Numbered from the stretch's first letter, positions 35,074 to 44,700 are shown. The stretch is DNA of 64,000 nucleotides from Streptomyces sp. NRRL S-337 (GCF_000720175.1 NZ_JOIX01000029.1:17865-81864), one strand, 5' to 3'. Numbers and translations: made by a program. Notes: generated by a model from the letters alone, not told the origin.

Positions 35074-35700
35074 TTACCGGCAATGCGTTCGGCGTGCGGC
35101 GGGGTTGCGGCCGCCGTCACCGGCCCCGCTCCCGCCCCGCCGCGGCCGCTCGCCCTCCGGTACGGGAGCGGGCCCGGCGGCGAAGCGGACCTCGTACACC
35201 CGCGGCCGCAACGCCCGCGGGACCGGGGGCCGGTACCGCCCCGGCGTGGGCCGGCGGACGTCCCCCGGTACCAGGCCCGGACGGCCCGCGACCAGGGCGG
35301 CCGCGCGCCGCGGCAGCGCGTCGAAGACCAGCGCACCGCCGGGGAACCGCGCCGCGCACACCGTCAGCAGCGCCCGCCCGGCCGGCAGCGGCAGCCGCCG
35401 CAGCACCCCGGCCGCGATCACCACCACCCCACGGGACGTCCCGGGCACCGCGGCCGGCCACTCCCGGCCGGCCGGCTCCCGGGCGAGGGTGTGCCGCCGG
35501 GCGGTGTCCGGCAGCAGCATCCGGCGCACCGCGGCGGCCTCCTCCGGCAGCACCGACAGCCAGTGCAGCAGCCCGTTGTCCAGCCGCCAGAAGCCGGTGC
35601 CGAGGCCCTCGTCCAGCGCGACCACGGTCGCCTCCGGGTGCTCCGCCAGATAGGCACGCACGGCCGCGTCGACACACTCGGTCAGCCCGTATCCGGTCAC
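35074..35700 (-). CDS. LCM-type (PPM1/Tcmp) SAM methyltransferase-like protein, short N-terminus
   Basis: 208 residues with a GTG start. The text follows leucine-carboxyl-methyltransferase-type O-methyltransferases: DAAVRAYLAEHPEATVVALDEGLGTGFWRLDNGLLHWLSVLPEEAAAVRRMLLPD corresponds to their motif I region and acidic loop. Compared with full family members about 60-70 N-terminal residues are missing, an in-frame stop lies two codons upstream, and the glycine of the SAM loop is replaced by Glu (LDEG). It may be a truncated or inactive relic, or a divergent small enzyme. Its position between two cob genes is conserved only as far as I can see here. Its basic disordered tail is unusual. Confidence 0.65.
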   Translation of the reverse strand: MTGYGLTECVDAAVRAYLAEHPEATVVALDEGLGTGFWRLDNGLLHWLSVLPEEAAAVRRMLLPDTARRHTLAREPAGREWPAAVPGTSRGVVVIAAGVLRRLPLPAGRALLTVCAARFPGGALVFDALPRRAAALVAGRPGLVPGDVRRPTPGRYRPPVPRALRPRVYEVRFAAGPAPVPEGERPRRGGSGAGDGGRNPAARRTHCR

Positions 35701-35762
35701 GCTTCAAGAGCACCCGGCGGCGCGCCCCCGGGCAAGCGGACACGGGCGCGGCCGGGCCCGCG

Positions 35763-37040
35763 TCATCCGCGCAGCGCAAGCGCCTGGCCCGCGACGACCA
35801 GCAGCACCTGCTCGCACTCGGCGCCGAACGACGCGTTCAGCCGCCCCAGTTCGTCGCGGAACCGGCGGCCCGCCGGCGTCGCCGGCACCACCCCCGAGCC
35901 GACCTCGTTGCTGACCGCCACCACCGGCCGCCGCGTCGCCCGCACCGCCGCCACCAGCGCGTCGGTCCGCTCCCGCAGCGCCTTTCGGCCGCCGCCCTCC
36001 CAGGTCGCGTCGTCCCACGCCCCGACCTCGTCCATGACGTGCGTCAGCCACAGCGCCAGACAGTCGATGAGCAACGGCGAACCGCCGCCCGGCCGGTCCG
36101 CCCCGAAAGCCCCGCCGGCCCCGCCCTCCGCCAGCAGCGGCACCAGATCGCAGGTCTCGACCGTCCGCCAGCTGCTGGGCCGCCGCTCCCGGTGCAGCGA
36201 GACCCGCGCCGCCCAGTCCGCGTCGCCGTCCCGGCTGCCGCCGGTGGCGACGTACAGCACGTCCGGGAACGCCGCCAGCCGCCGCTCCGCCTCCACCGAC
36301 TTCCCGCTGCGCGCCCCGCCGAGCACCAGCGTCCGGCGCGGCAGGTCCGGCACCGCGTGGTACTCGCCGACCACCAGCGAACTGCCGTCCGGCACCGCCC
36401 GCGCCCCCACCGCCGCCAGCCTGCGGTGCAGTTCGGGCCCCGGCGGCACGTCGTGGTCGAGGTGCACCGCCACCACGTCCGTCGCCGCGTCCACCGCCCC
36501 GCTCGCCCGAAGCCGCGCCAGCGCGTCCGGCCGCCCCAGCACGTCGAGCAGCACCAGGTCGTACGGGCCGTTCCCGCCGGCGCCGTCGTAGCCGCCGCCG
36601 GCGACCCCGTTCCCGTCCACCAGGCCGGCCGGTGCCGCGCCCGGCGGCAGATACAGCAGCCGCTCGCCGGCGGGCCCGGAGATCTCGTACGCGGTGCCCG
36701 GGATGTCGACCGCGAGGGCCCGGATCCGGTGCCCGTCGAGCAGTGCCAGTTCCCGGCCGTCCGCGACCCGGCCCGGGGTGGGCAGCCCGGCCGGCACCTC
36801 CATCGCCGGCCCCTCGTGCGGATGCGACAGCAGCACCTGCCGCACGCCCGCCAGCGACTGTCCGGCGCGGGCGGCCGCGAAGGCCGGGCCCGGCGTCAGA
36901 TCGATCAGCAGCGCGCCGTCGACCAGCAGCGCGGTCGCCGCCCGCGCCTCGTCGCCGACGGCGGTCGCACAGGCGGCACACGGGCAGCCGGGGCGCGGCA
37001 GCCCCAGCGGGGCCCCGGTGCCGAGGAGAGTCACATCCAC
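35763..37040 (-). CDS. cobU: Adenosylcobinamide kinase/guanylyltransferase with N-terminal MBL-like domain
   Basis: 425 residues. The C-terminal half is CobU: P-loop GGARSGKS (241-248), catalytic His283 in SLHRERRPSSW (the guanylyl-binding His of the family), SCLALWLT-type DCLALWLTHVMDE, and VAVSNEVGSGVVP. It phosphorylates and then guanylylates adenosylcobinamide. The N-terminal 230 residues are a metallo-beta-lactamase fold (LLGTGAPLGLPRPGCPCAACAT, LLSHPHEGPAMEVP, VVAVHLDHDVPPG). The usual HxHxDH is replaced by SHPHEGP, so the metal centre is altered. This fusion occurs in Streptomyces. The start is GTG; one alternative GTG lies two codons later. Confidence 0.92.
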   Translation of the reverse strand: MDVTLLGTGAPLGLPRPGCPCAACATAVGDEARAATALLVDGALLIDLTPGPAFAAARAGQSLAGVRQVLLSHPHEGPAMEVPAGLPTPGRVADGRELALLDGHRIRALAVDIPGTAYEISGPAGERLLYLPPGAAPAGLVDGNGVAGGGYDGAGGNGPYDLVLLDVLGRPDALARLRASGAVDAATDVVAVHLDHDVPPGPELHRRLAAVGARAVPDGSSLVVGEYHAVPDLPRRTLVLGGARSGKSVEAERRLAAFPDVLYVATGGSRDGDADWAARVSLHRERRPSSWRTVETCDLVPLLAEGGAGGAFGADRPGGGSPLLIDCLALWLTHVMDEVGAWDDATWEGGGRKALRERTDALVAAVRATRRPVVAVSNEVGSGVVPATPAGRRFRDELGRLNASFGAECEQVLLVVAGQALALRG

Positions 37041-37170
37041 ACCGCGAGTTTCTCGCGTCCGCTCCCGGTGAGCGCGGCGGGGGCGGACTCGACACGGCCG
37101 TTAGGCTCTCGATCAGCACGACAGGCACGACAGCACGACTCACGTACCCGGTGGGATCCAGGAGGCGGAC

Positions 37171-37386
37171 ATGGCGTGGACGTGGCGGTTCGAGAAGGCG
37201 GACGGTACGGAGGCGGTACCCGCCGTGGAGCCGGAGGAGTTCACGACGCAGGGCGACGCGGAATCGTGGATCGGCGAGGAGTGGAAGGCCCTCCTCGAAG
37301 GCGGCGTCGAGCAGGTCCGCCTCTTCGAGGACGGCCAGGAGATCTACCCGGCCCCGATGAGCCTGCAGGCGGCCGACGAAGACTGA
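37171..37386 (+). CDS. Small conserved protein (71 aa)
   Basis: 71 residues, with GGAGGCGGAC before the ATG. It is acidic and Trp-rich (MAWTWRFEKADGTEAV, ESWIGEEWKALLEGG) and ends LQAADED. The pattern looks like a small beta-alpha domain conserved in Streptomyces at this site; no function is known. It diverges from cobU and ends at a terminator shared with DUF3043. Confidence 0.75.
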   Translation: MAWTWRFEKADGTEAVPAVEPEEFTTQGDAESWIGEEWKALLEGGVEQVRLFEDGQEIYPAPMSLQAADED

Positions 37387-37407
37387 GCGGCCCGCCCGGA
37401 CAGCACG

Positions 37408-37443
37408 AAGGGCCGGACCCGCCACCCGGCGGATCCGGCCCTT
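37408..37443. terminator. Bidirectional terminator
   Basis: AAGGGCCGGA (37408-37417) pairs with TCCGGCCCTT (37434-37443), with an inner CCGCC/GGCGG stem. It separates the converging 71-aa and DUF3043 genes. Confidence 0.85.
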
Positions 37444-37456
37444 TCGTATGCCGCGA

Positions 37457-38053
37457 TTACGGCCGCTGGCCCCGCTTGACCTGCGGCTTCGGCAGCCGCA
37501 GCCGCCGCATCTGGAGCGTGCGCATGACCGCGTAGGCCTTCACGCCCTTGAGGTTCTCGTTCGGGAACTTCTCCTGCAGCCGCTTGCTCAGGCGGAACCA
37601 GATCAGGATCGAGTCCAGCACGATCAGCACGATGATCACGAGCCACAGCAGCAGCGCGATGCTCTGGATCGACGGCACCCGGATCATGGTCAGCACCAGG
37701 ATCACCACGGCCATCGGCAGGAAGAACTCCGCGACGCACCAGCGCGAGTCGACGTAGTCACGGGCGAACCGGCGCACCGGTCCCTTGTCCCGCACCGGGA
37801 GGTACCGCTCGTCGCCGTTGGCCAGCGCCTCGCGCTGCCGGGCCATATCGGCACGGCGCGCTTCACGTTGGGCCTTCGCCGCGTCCTTGCGGTTGGTGGG
37901 GGTGTGCGCACGGGCCCGGCGCTGCGACTGGGAGTCGCTGCGCTTGGGCGTCGGGCGGCCCTTGGGGGCCTGCGGGTCGCGGGGCTGCTGGGGCTGGTCC
38001 GCGGTCACCTTGGCGGGCGCGGCCTGCTCATCCTTCGAACGGCTTCGGAACAC
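37457..38053 (-). CDS. DUF3043 membrane protein
   Basis: 198 residues from GTG 38053. The first half is charged and basic (TPKRSDSQSQRRARAHTPTNRKDAAKAQREARRADMARQ) and the second has two helices (about 113-131 and 138-158, FFLPMAVVILVLTMI and LLLWLVIIVLIVLDS). This fits the actinomycete DUF3043 family, small basic membrane proteins. The start is set by a TACTCT -10-like hexamer eight bases upstream (leaderless). It diverges from pspA. Confidence 0.85.
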   Translation of the reverse strand: MFRSRSKDEQAAPAKVTADQPQQPRDPQAPKGRPTPKRSDSQSQRRARAHTPTNRKDAAKAQREARRADMARQREALANGDERYLPVRDKGPVRRFARDYVDSRWCVAEFFLPMAVVILVLTMIRVPSIQSIALLLWLVIIVLIVLDSILIWFRLSKRLQEKFPNENLKGVKAYAVMRTLQMRRLRLPKPQVKRGQRP

Positions 38054-38061
38054 AACACCCA

Positions 38062-38067
38062 AGAGTA
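38062..38067 (-). promoter_or_regulatory. Probable -10 hexamer for the DUF3043 gene (leaderless)
   Basis: On the minus strand TACTCT lies eight bases before the GTG start at 38053, the same spacing as at 39595-39600. Confidence 0.5.
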
Positions 38068-38251
38068 CGTGGTCGCCGCCCGGGGGCCAGGGGCCGACGG
38101 GCACGATCCGGCAACGGCACCGCCCGGAAGGCGGCGGTCACCTCCCGTCCGGCGACCCCCCGCAACCCCTTCCCTACTCCTTGCGCGGGAGAAGAGGCCG
38201 TCCCGATCGTCCTGGAGGAGGAGCGCATCCGGGCGCGAACAGTGCGGTAAT

Positions 38252-38280
38252 GGAACCAGGGCCCGTACTGTGGGGTCTGT
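38252..38280 (+). promoter_or_regulatory. SigE-like ECF promoter upstream of pspA
   Basis: GGAACC (38252-38257) is followed after 17 bases by GTCTGT (38275-38280), about 58 bases before the pspA ATG. GGAAC at -35 and a TC-rich -10 fit the Streptomyces SigE cell-envelope stress consensus. TACTGT at 38266-38271 is an alternative -10. Confidence 0.45.
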
Positions 38281-38337
38281 AGATGTGCTGGAGCCTAAGC
38301 CCGATGCAAGTCGGTCAGAAGGGGGCGCGCGAGGCCC

Positions 38338-39138
38338 ATGAGCGATGGTGTCATGAAGCGGATGGGGATGATCTTCCGCGCGAAGGCCAACAAGGCCCTG
38401 GACCGGGCCGAAGACCCGCGCGAGACCCTTGACTACTCGTACCAGAAGCAGCTGGAGCTGCTGCAGAAGGTACGCCGCGGCGTCGCCGACGTGGCGACCT
38501 CCCGCAAGCGCCTGGAGCTGCAGCTCAACCAGCTTCAGGGCCAGTCCGCCAAGCTGGAGGACCAGGGCCGCAAGGCGCTGGCGCTCGGCCGCGAGGACCT
38601 GGCCCGCGAGGCGCTGACCCGGCGCAGCGCGCTGCAGCAGCAGGTCACGGACCTGGAGACGCAGCACCAGACGCTGCAGGGTGAGGAGGAGAAGCTCACG
38701 CTCGCCGCGCAGCGGCTGCAGGCCAAGGTCGACGCCTTCCGCACGAAGAAGGAGACGATCAAGGCGACGTACACCGCGGCCCAGGCGCAGACCCGGATCG
38801 GCGAGGCGTTCTCCGGCATCTCCGAGGAGATGGGCGACGTCGGTCTGGCCATCCAGCGCGCGGAGGACAAGACCGCGCAGCTGCAGGCCCGGGCCGGCGC
38901 GATCGACGAGCTGATGGCGTCCGGCGCGCTGGACGACCCGTCCGGCATGGCCAAGGACGACATCACCGCCGAGCTGGACCGGCTCTCCGGCGGCAGCGAC
39001 GTCGAGCTGGAGCTGCAGCGGATGAAGGCCGAGCTCGCGGGCGGTTCGTCGGCCGGCCAGCAGGCCATCGAGAGCGGTCAGGGCGGCCAGGGCCGGCCCG
39101 CCCCGCAGCAGGACCAGCCGCGTTTCGACAAGCAGTGA
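38338..39138 (+). CDS. pspA: PspA/IM30 family envelope-stress protein
   Basis: 266 residues. PspA binds damaged inner membrane and forms large ESCRT-III-like scaffolds. The N-terminal KRMGMIFRAKANKALDRAEDPRETLDYSYQKQLELLQKVRRGVADV helix and the long coiled coil (RKRLELQLNQLQGQSAKLEDQGRKALALGREDLAREALTRR) are typical; the C-terminus is a low-complexity Gly/Gln tail, which is weaker in the family. It is followed after 64 bases by PspAA. A SigE-like promoter lies upstream. In S. lividans PspA responds to membrane-active stress. Confidence 0.96.
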   Translation: MSDGVMKRMGMIFRAKANKALDRAEDPRETLDYSYQKQLELLQKVRRGVADVATSRKRLELQLNQLQGQSAKLEDQGRKALALGREDLAREALTRRSALQQQVTDLETQHQTLQGEEEKLTLAAQRLQAKVDAFRTKKETIKATYTAAQAQTRIGEAFSGISEEMGDVGLAIQRAEDKTAQLQARAGAIDELMASGALDDPSGMAKDDITAELDRLSGGSDVELELQRMKAELAGGSSAGQQAIESGQGGQGRPAPQQDQPRFDKQ

Positions 39139-39202
39139 CGAGCGGCGGCGGTTAGCCTCGCAGGGATCGCGAGACCGTCGGAGCGGACCAAGGGAGACCG
39201 TC

Positions 39203-39481
39203 GTGATCGTACGGATCATGGGGGAGGGCCAGGTGAAGCTGGACGATGCCCACTTCATCGAGCTCAACAAGCTGGACGACGAACTGCTCGAAGAGATGGA
39301 GAGCGGCGACGAGGCCGGCTTCCGGCGCACGCTCGGCGCTCTCCTGGACTCGGTGCGCCGTATGGGCACCCCGCTCCCCGACGACGCCCTCGAACCGTCG
39401 GAACTGATCCTGCCGTCCCCCGACGCCACGCTCGCCGAGGTCCGGGAGATGCTCAGCGACGACGGCCTGATCCCGGGCTGA
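39203..39481 (+). CDS. PspA-associated protein PspAA
   Basis: 92 residues, GTG start with AGGGAG seven bases upstream. The sequence begins VIVRIMGEGQVKLDDAHFIELNKLDDELLEEMESGDEAGFRRTLGALL, which is the PspAA domain: a small alpha/beta protein found next to PspA in actinobacteria and proposed to regulate or localise it. The gene pair is a stable unit. It ends before a terminator at 39491-39512 and the divergent-looking two-component system promoter. Confidence 0.85.
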   Translation: MIVRIMGEGQVKLDDAHFIELNKLDDELLEEMESGDEAGFRRTLGALLDSVRRMGTPLPDDALEPSELILPSPDATLAEVREMLSDDGLIPG

Positions 39482-39490
39482 ACCCGCCGC

Positions 39491-39512
39491 CGGACGGCCA
39501 CCCGGCCGTCCG
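39491..39512 (+). terminator. Hairpin after pspAA
   Basis: CGGACGGCC (39491-39499) pairs with GGCCGTCCG (39504-39512) around a four-base loop, ten bases after the pspAA stop. Confidence 0.7.
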
Positions 39513-39594
39513 CGCCCGTGCGGCCGGCCGCCACCGGCCGCTCCTTTCCAGTGCACCGGCACCCGGCGCCCCGGTCCCCAGCGGACCGGGGCGC

Positions 39595-39600
39595 TACCGT
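39595..39600 (+). promoter_or_regulatory. Probable -10 hexamer for the histidine kinase gene (leaderless)
   Basis: TACCGT lies eight bases before the GTG at 39609; no Shine-Dalgarno is seen in the intervening bases. Confidence 0.5.
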
Positions 39601-39608
39601 TTGCTGTT

Positions 39609-40910
39609 GTGAGTCTCCTCGACCCCCGACCGGACGCGGCCCGCGCCGGCCGCTTCGCCTGGTGCCGGGCGCATCCGCGCGCGTTCGACGCGGCCCTGGC
39701 GGTGGCCGTCTTCGGCTGCATCCTGTTCGGGGCGGTGGCCGACCCGCACCGCGTCCACGGACCGCGCATCGTCCCGCACGAGCTGACCGCCACCACCGTG
39801 GTGCTGGCCGCGCTGGCCTGCGCCCCGCTCGTGTGGCGCCGCCGGCTGCCGCGTTCGGTCCTGGCGGCCACCGGCACGCTCACCCTCGTCGAACTGGTCG
39901 CCGGCGCGAGCAGTCCGCGCGCCCCGGTGGCGGTCGCCGCGGTGATCGCCCTCTACACCGTCGCCTCCCGTACCGACCGCCCCACCACCTGGCGGATCGG
40001 CGCCCTCACCGTCGTCGTCCTGACCGCCTCCGCGATGCTCTACGGCCCCCGCCCCTGGTACGCCCAGGAGAACCTCGGGATCTTCGCCTGGACCGGTATG
40101 GCGGCCGCCGCGGGTGACGCGGTCCGCAGCCGCCGGGCCTTCGTCGACGCCATCCGGGAACGGGCCGAACGGGCCGAGCGCACCCGCGAGGAGGAGGCCC
40201 GCCGCCGGGTCGCCGAGGAACGGCTGCGCATCGCCCGGGAGCTGCACGACGTCGTCGCCCACCACATCGCCCTGGTCAACGTCCAGGCCGGGGTCGCCTC
40301 GCACGTCATGGACAACCGCCCCGACCAGGCCAAGCAGGCCCTCGCACACGTCCGGGAGGCGTCCCGTTCGGCGCTGGAGGAACTCCGCGCCACGGTCGGC
40401 CTGTTGCGGCAGTCCGACGACCCGAGGGCACCGACCGAGCCCGCGCCCGGCCTCGGCGTGCTCGACCAGCTCGTCGACGGATTCGTCCGCGCCGGGCTCC
40501 CGGTGGAGCTGGAGGTGCCCGAGGCCCCCGGTCCGCTGCCCGCCTCCGTCGACCTCACCGCCTACCGCGTGGTCCAGGAGGCGCTGACCAACGTCCACAA
40601 ACACGCCGGGGAGGGCGCCCGGGCCACCATCCGGATCGCGTACCACGCCTCCGCGCTGACCGTGACCGTCCTCGACGACGGCGCGGGCACGGCCGGAGTA
40701 CCGGGCCAGCGGGCCGCCGACCGGTCCGGCCCGCCGACCGGGGGCACCGACGGGCCGGAGGAGAACGGCGGCGGCCACGGCCTGATCGGCATGCGCGAGC
40801 GGGTCTACGCGCTGGGCGGCACGATCGTGACCGGCCCGCGCGCGGCCGGCGGCTTCCAGGTGCGGGTCACCCTTCCACTGCAGACCGTCCGTACGGGGGA
40901 GACGACATGA
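39609..40910 (+). CDS. NarL-family sensor histidine kinase
   Basis: 433 residues, GTG start. The N-terminal 150 residues hold about five membrane helices, then a coiled linker (ERAERAERTREEEARRRVAEE), then RELHDVVAHHIALVNVQAGVA, the HisKA_3 dimerisation box with the phospho-His, and a HATPase with N-box AYRVVQEALTNVHKHA and VLDDGAGT, GHGLIGMRERV. It has no large extracellular sensor loop, like DesK-type kinases that monitor the membrane. Its ATGA overlap with the next gene makes them one operon. Next to pspA and an RND pump, envelope stress is a reasonable guess for the signal. Confidence 0.94.
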   Translation: MSLLDPRPDAARAGRFAWCRAHPRAFDAALAVAVFGCILFGAVADPHRVHGPRIVPHELTATTVVLAALACAPLVWRRRLPRSVLAATGTLTLVELVAGASSPRAPVAVAAVIALYTVASRTDRPTTWRIGALTVVVLTASAMLYGPRPWYAQENLGIFAWTGMAAAAGDAVRSRRAFVDAIRERAERAERTREEEARRRVAEERLRIARELHDVVAHHIALVNVQAGVASHVMDNRPDQAKQALAHVREASRSALEELRATVGLLRQSDDPRAPTEPAPGLGVLDQLVDGFVRAGLPVELEVPEAPGPLPASVDLTAYRVVQEALTNVHKHAGEGARATIRIAYHASALTVTVLDDGAGTAGVPGQRAADRSGPPTGGTDGPEENGGGHGLIGMRERVYALGGTIVTGPRAAGGFQVRVTLPLQTVRTGETT

Positions 40911-41593
40911 CGATCAAGGTGCTGCTGGCCGACGACCAGGCGCTGCTGCGCAGCGCGTTCCGCGTGCTGGTCGATTCCGAACCGGACATGCGGGTGGTGG
41001 GGGAGGCCTCCGACGGCGCGCAGGCCTACGAACTGACCAAGGCCGAGCGGCCCGACGTCGTCCTGATGGACATCCGGATGCCCGGCGTGGACGGGCTGGC
41101 CGCCACCCGCATGATCAGCGAGGACCCGGACCTCACCGACGTCCGGGTGGTCATCCTGACCACCTTCGAGGTCGACGACTACGTGGTCCAGTCGCTGCGC
41201 AACGGCGCCAGCGGCTTCCTCGGCAAGGGCGCCGAACCGGACGAGATGCTCGGCGCGATCCGGATCGCGGCGGGCGGTGAGGCGCTGCTGTCGCCCGCGG
41301 CGACCAAGGGCCTGATCGCCAAGTTCCTGGCCCAGGGCAGCGGTCCGGGCGACGGCGGGCCCGACGGCCCGGGCGCGGAGCGGCTGACGACGCTGACCGG
41401 CCGGGAGCGCGAGGTACTCGTCCTGGTGGCCGGCGGACTGTCCAACGACGAGATCGGCGAACAGCTCGCGGTCAGCCCGCTCACGGTCAAGACGCACGTC
41501 AACCGGGCGATGGCCAAGCTCGGGGCGCGCGACCGCGCACAGCTGGTCGTCATCGCCTACGAATCGGGCCTCGTACGCCCACGGGTGCAGTAG
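40907..41593 (+). CDS. NarL/FixJ-family response regulator
   Basis: 228 residues. The receiver domain shows LLADDQALLRSAF and phosphoacceptor Asp55 in VVLMDIRMPG, with Lys of the GASGFLGKG loop. A LuxR-type HTH covers about residues 163-225 (LTGREREVLVLVAGGLSNDEIGEQLAVSPLTVKTHVNRAMAKLGARDRAQLV). It overlaps the kinase by four bases, so it is coupled to it. Its targets are unknown; the RND gene 200 bases downstream, beyond a terminator, is a candidate. Confidence 0.95.
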   Translation: MTIKVLLADDQALLRSAFRVLVDSEPDMRVVGEASDGAQAYELTKAERPDVVLMDIRMPGVDGLAATRMISEDPDLTDVRVVILTTFEVDDYVVQSLRNGASGFLGKGAEPDEMLGAIRIAAGGEALLSPAATKGLIAKFLAQGSGPGDGGPDGPGAERLTTLTGREREVLVLVAGGLSNDEIGEQLAVSPLTVKTHVNRAMAKLGARDRAQLVVIAYESGLVRPRVQ

Positions 41594-41602
41594 AGGGGGA
41601 GC

Positions 41603-41630
41603 GGCCCGTACTCCGAACGCGGTACGGGCC
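41603..41630 (+). terminator. Hairpin after the response regulator
   Basis: GGCCCGTAC (41603-41611) pairs with GTACGGGCC (41622-41630), ten bases after the stop. A second small hairpin (GGGCCCG/CGGGCCC) lies at 41693-41709. Confidence 0.75.
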
Positions 41631-41793
41631 CCGGGACGGAAACCGACCTGCGAGCGAGGAAAACCGGCCTGGTCATGGCCGAAGGTGTAAGTGGGCCCGC
41701 AACGGGCCCCTGCCGTCGGCCCTGACGAAGGCGCCTGCCCGCGCCCGGCCCGGCCGACCGTCCCGCCTTCAGAACAGAAGAGAGACCCCACCC

Positions 41794-44700
41794 ATGTCCT
41801 GGCTGTCCCGGCTCAGCCTCGTACAACGGGGCCTGATAGCGCTGATGTCGATCGTCGCGATCGCCTTCGGCGCCATCGCGATACCCCAGCTCAAGCAGCA
41901 GCTCCTGCCCTCCATCGAACTCCCGATGGTCTCCGTGCTCGCGCCGTACCAGGGCGCCTCGCCCGATGTCGTCGAGAAGCAGGTGATCGAGCCGCTGGAG
42001 GACGGTGTCCAGGCCGTCGACGGCATCAAGAGCGTCACCTCGACCTCCAGCGAGGGCTCGGGCGTCATCATGGCCCAGTTCGACTACGGCAATGACGTCA
42101 AGCGCCTGGTCGCCGACGTCCAGCAGGCCGTCAACCGGGCCCGGGCCAAGCTCCCCAAGGACGTCGACCCGCAGGTCGTGGCCGGCTCGACGGACGACAT
42201 CCCCACCGTCGTCCTCGCCGTCTCTTCTTCCAAGAAGGATCAGCAGACCCTCGCCGACCAGCTCAACCGCGGCGTGGTCCCGGACCTGAAGAACATCGAC
42301 GGGGTCAGCCAGGTCACCGTCAGCGGCGTCCAGGACCGGATCGTCGCGGTCACCCCCGACGACAAGAAGCTCGCCGCCGCCGGGCTGACCGCGCAGGCGC
42401 TCGGACAGGCGCTGGAGGCCGGCGGCACGTCCGTGCCGGCCGGTTCGTTCGCCGAGCACGGCCAGAGCAGGACGGTCCAGGTCGGCGCCGGCTTCACCTC
42501 CGTCGCGCAGATCAAGGACCTGACCGTCCCGCCGGCCGCGGGCGCCGGTGGGGCCGCGGGCGGCCCGTCCGCGGGCAAGGCGGTCCGGCTCGGCGACGTC
42601 GCCACCGTCAAGGAGGAGCCGGCCGCGCCGACCTCGCTGACCCGCACCAACGGCAAGCCCAGCCTCGCCGTCATGGTGACGATGGACCAGGACGGCAGCG
42701 CGGTCGCGATCTCCGACGCGGTCAAGGACCGGCTCCCGAAGATCCGTCAGGACCTCGGCGAGGGCACCGCCGTCACGGTCGTCTCCGACCAGGGCCCGGC
42801 GGTCTCCAAGTCCATCGAGTCGCTGACCACCGAGGGCATGCTCGGCCTGGCCATGGCCGTCATCGTCATCCTGGTCTTCCTGCTCAGCCTGCGCTCGACG
42901 CTGGTCACCGCGGTCTCCATCCCGCTCTCGGTCGTCATCACCCTGATCGTGCTGTGGACCGGTGACCTGTCCCTGAACATGCTCACCCTCGGCGCGCTCA
43001 CCATCGCGATCGGCCGGGTCGTCGACGACTCCATCGTCGTCCTGGAGAACATCAAGCGGCACCTGGGCTACGGCGAGGAGCGCCGCGAGGCCATCCTCTC
43101 CGCGGTCAAGGAGGTCTCCGGCGCGATCACCTCCTCGACCCTCACCACCGTCGCGGTGTTCCTCCCGATCGGCGTGGTCGGCGGCATGGTCGGCGCGCTC
43201 TTCGGCTCGTTCTCGCTGACCGTCACCGTCGCGCTGCTCTCCTCGCTGATCGTCTCCCTCACGGTCGTCCCGGTCCTGTCGTACTGGTTCCTGCGCGCCC
43301 CGGAGATCCCCGAGGGCACCACGGCGGACGAACTGCGCCGCCAGGCCGAGGAGAAGGAGACCCGCAGCGCCCTGCAGCGGCTCTACGTCCCGGTCCTGCG
43401 GTTCGCCACCCGCCGCCGGCTCACCAGCCTGGCCATCGCGGTCGTCGTCCTGATCGGCACGTTCGCCATGGGCCCGCTGCTGAAGACCAACTTCTTCGAC
43501 CAGGGCGACCAGGACACCCTGACCGTCAAGCAGGAGCTCAAGCCCGGCACCAGCCTCGGCGCGTCCGACACCCAGGCGAAGAAGGTCGAGAAGCTGCTCG
43601 CGGCCGACGACGACATCGCCGACTACCAGGTCACCGTCGGCTCCTCCGGCTTCATGGCGGCCTTCGGCGGCGGCACCGGCGCCAACCAGGCGTCCTACCA
43701 GGTCAAGCTGAAGGACTCGGCGGACTCCGGCAAGGTCACCGACCACCTGCGCACGGAGCTCGACAAACTCGGCCCGGCCATCGGCGACACCACGATCACC
43801 GCGGGCGGCGGCTTCGGCAACCAGGACCTCAGCGTGGTCGTCAAGGCCGGCGACGCCGACGTGCTGAAGCGGGCCAGCGAGCAGGTCCGCACGGCCGTCG
43901 CCGGGCTCGACCACGTCACCGACGTCCAGAGCGACCTCGCGCAGAGCGTGCCGCGGATCTCCGTCACTCCCAACGCCAAGGCCGCCGCGGCCGGTTACAA
44001 CCAGACCACGCTCGGCGGCGCCGTCGCCCAGGCGGTCCGCGGCACCACCACCGGCACGGCCGTCCTGGACAACACCGAGCGGGACATCGTCATCAAGGCG
44101 GCCCACCCGGCCACCACCGAGGCCCAGTTGAAGAAGCTGGCGATCCCGACCCCGGCCGGCCGGGTGCCGCTCGGCACCCTCGCCACGGTCAAGACCGTGC
44201 CCGGCCCGGTCCAGATGACCCGGATCGACGGGGCCCGCTCGGCGACCATCACCGCCAAGCCGACCGGCGACAACACCGGCGCGGTCAGCACCGAGCTGCA
44301 GACCAAGATCAACGGCCTGAAGCTGCCGAAGGGCGCGACCGCCACCATCGGCGGCGTCTCCCAGGACCAGTCCGACGCGTTCTCCTCGCTCGGCCTGGCC
44401 ATGCTGGCCGCCATCGCCATCGTCTTCATGCTGCTGGTCGGCACCTTCCGGTCGCTGATCCAGCCGCTGATCCTGCTGGTCTCCATCCCGTTCGCGGCCA
44501 CCGGCGCGGTCGGCCTGCTCATCGCCACCGGCACCCCGCTGGGCGTCCCGGCGATGATCGGCATGCTGATGCTGATCGGCATCGTGGTCACCAACGCCAT
44601 CGTGCTGATCGACCTGATCAACCAGTACCGGGCTCAGGGCTACGGCGTCGTCGAGGCGGTCGTCGAGGGCGGCCGGCACCGGCTCCGCCCGATTCTGATG

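Noticed and set aside
34017..37170. B12 riboswitch for the cob genes
   Set aside because: I looked upstream of cobU and cobT for the B12-box and saw none; the spacer before cobU is short.
34023..37535. Plus-strand open frame of 1170 codons
   Set aside because: It runs antisense to cobT, the methyltransferase and cobU; low-complexity Arg/Pro/Gly text.
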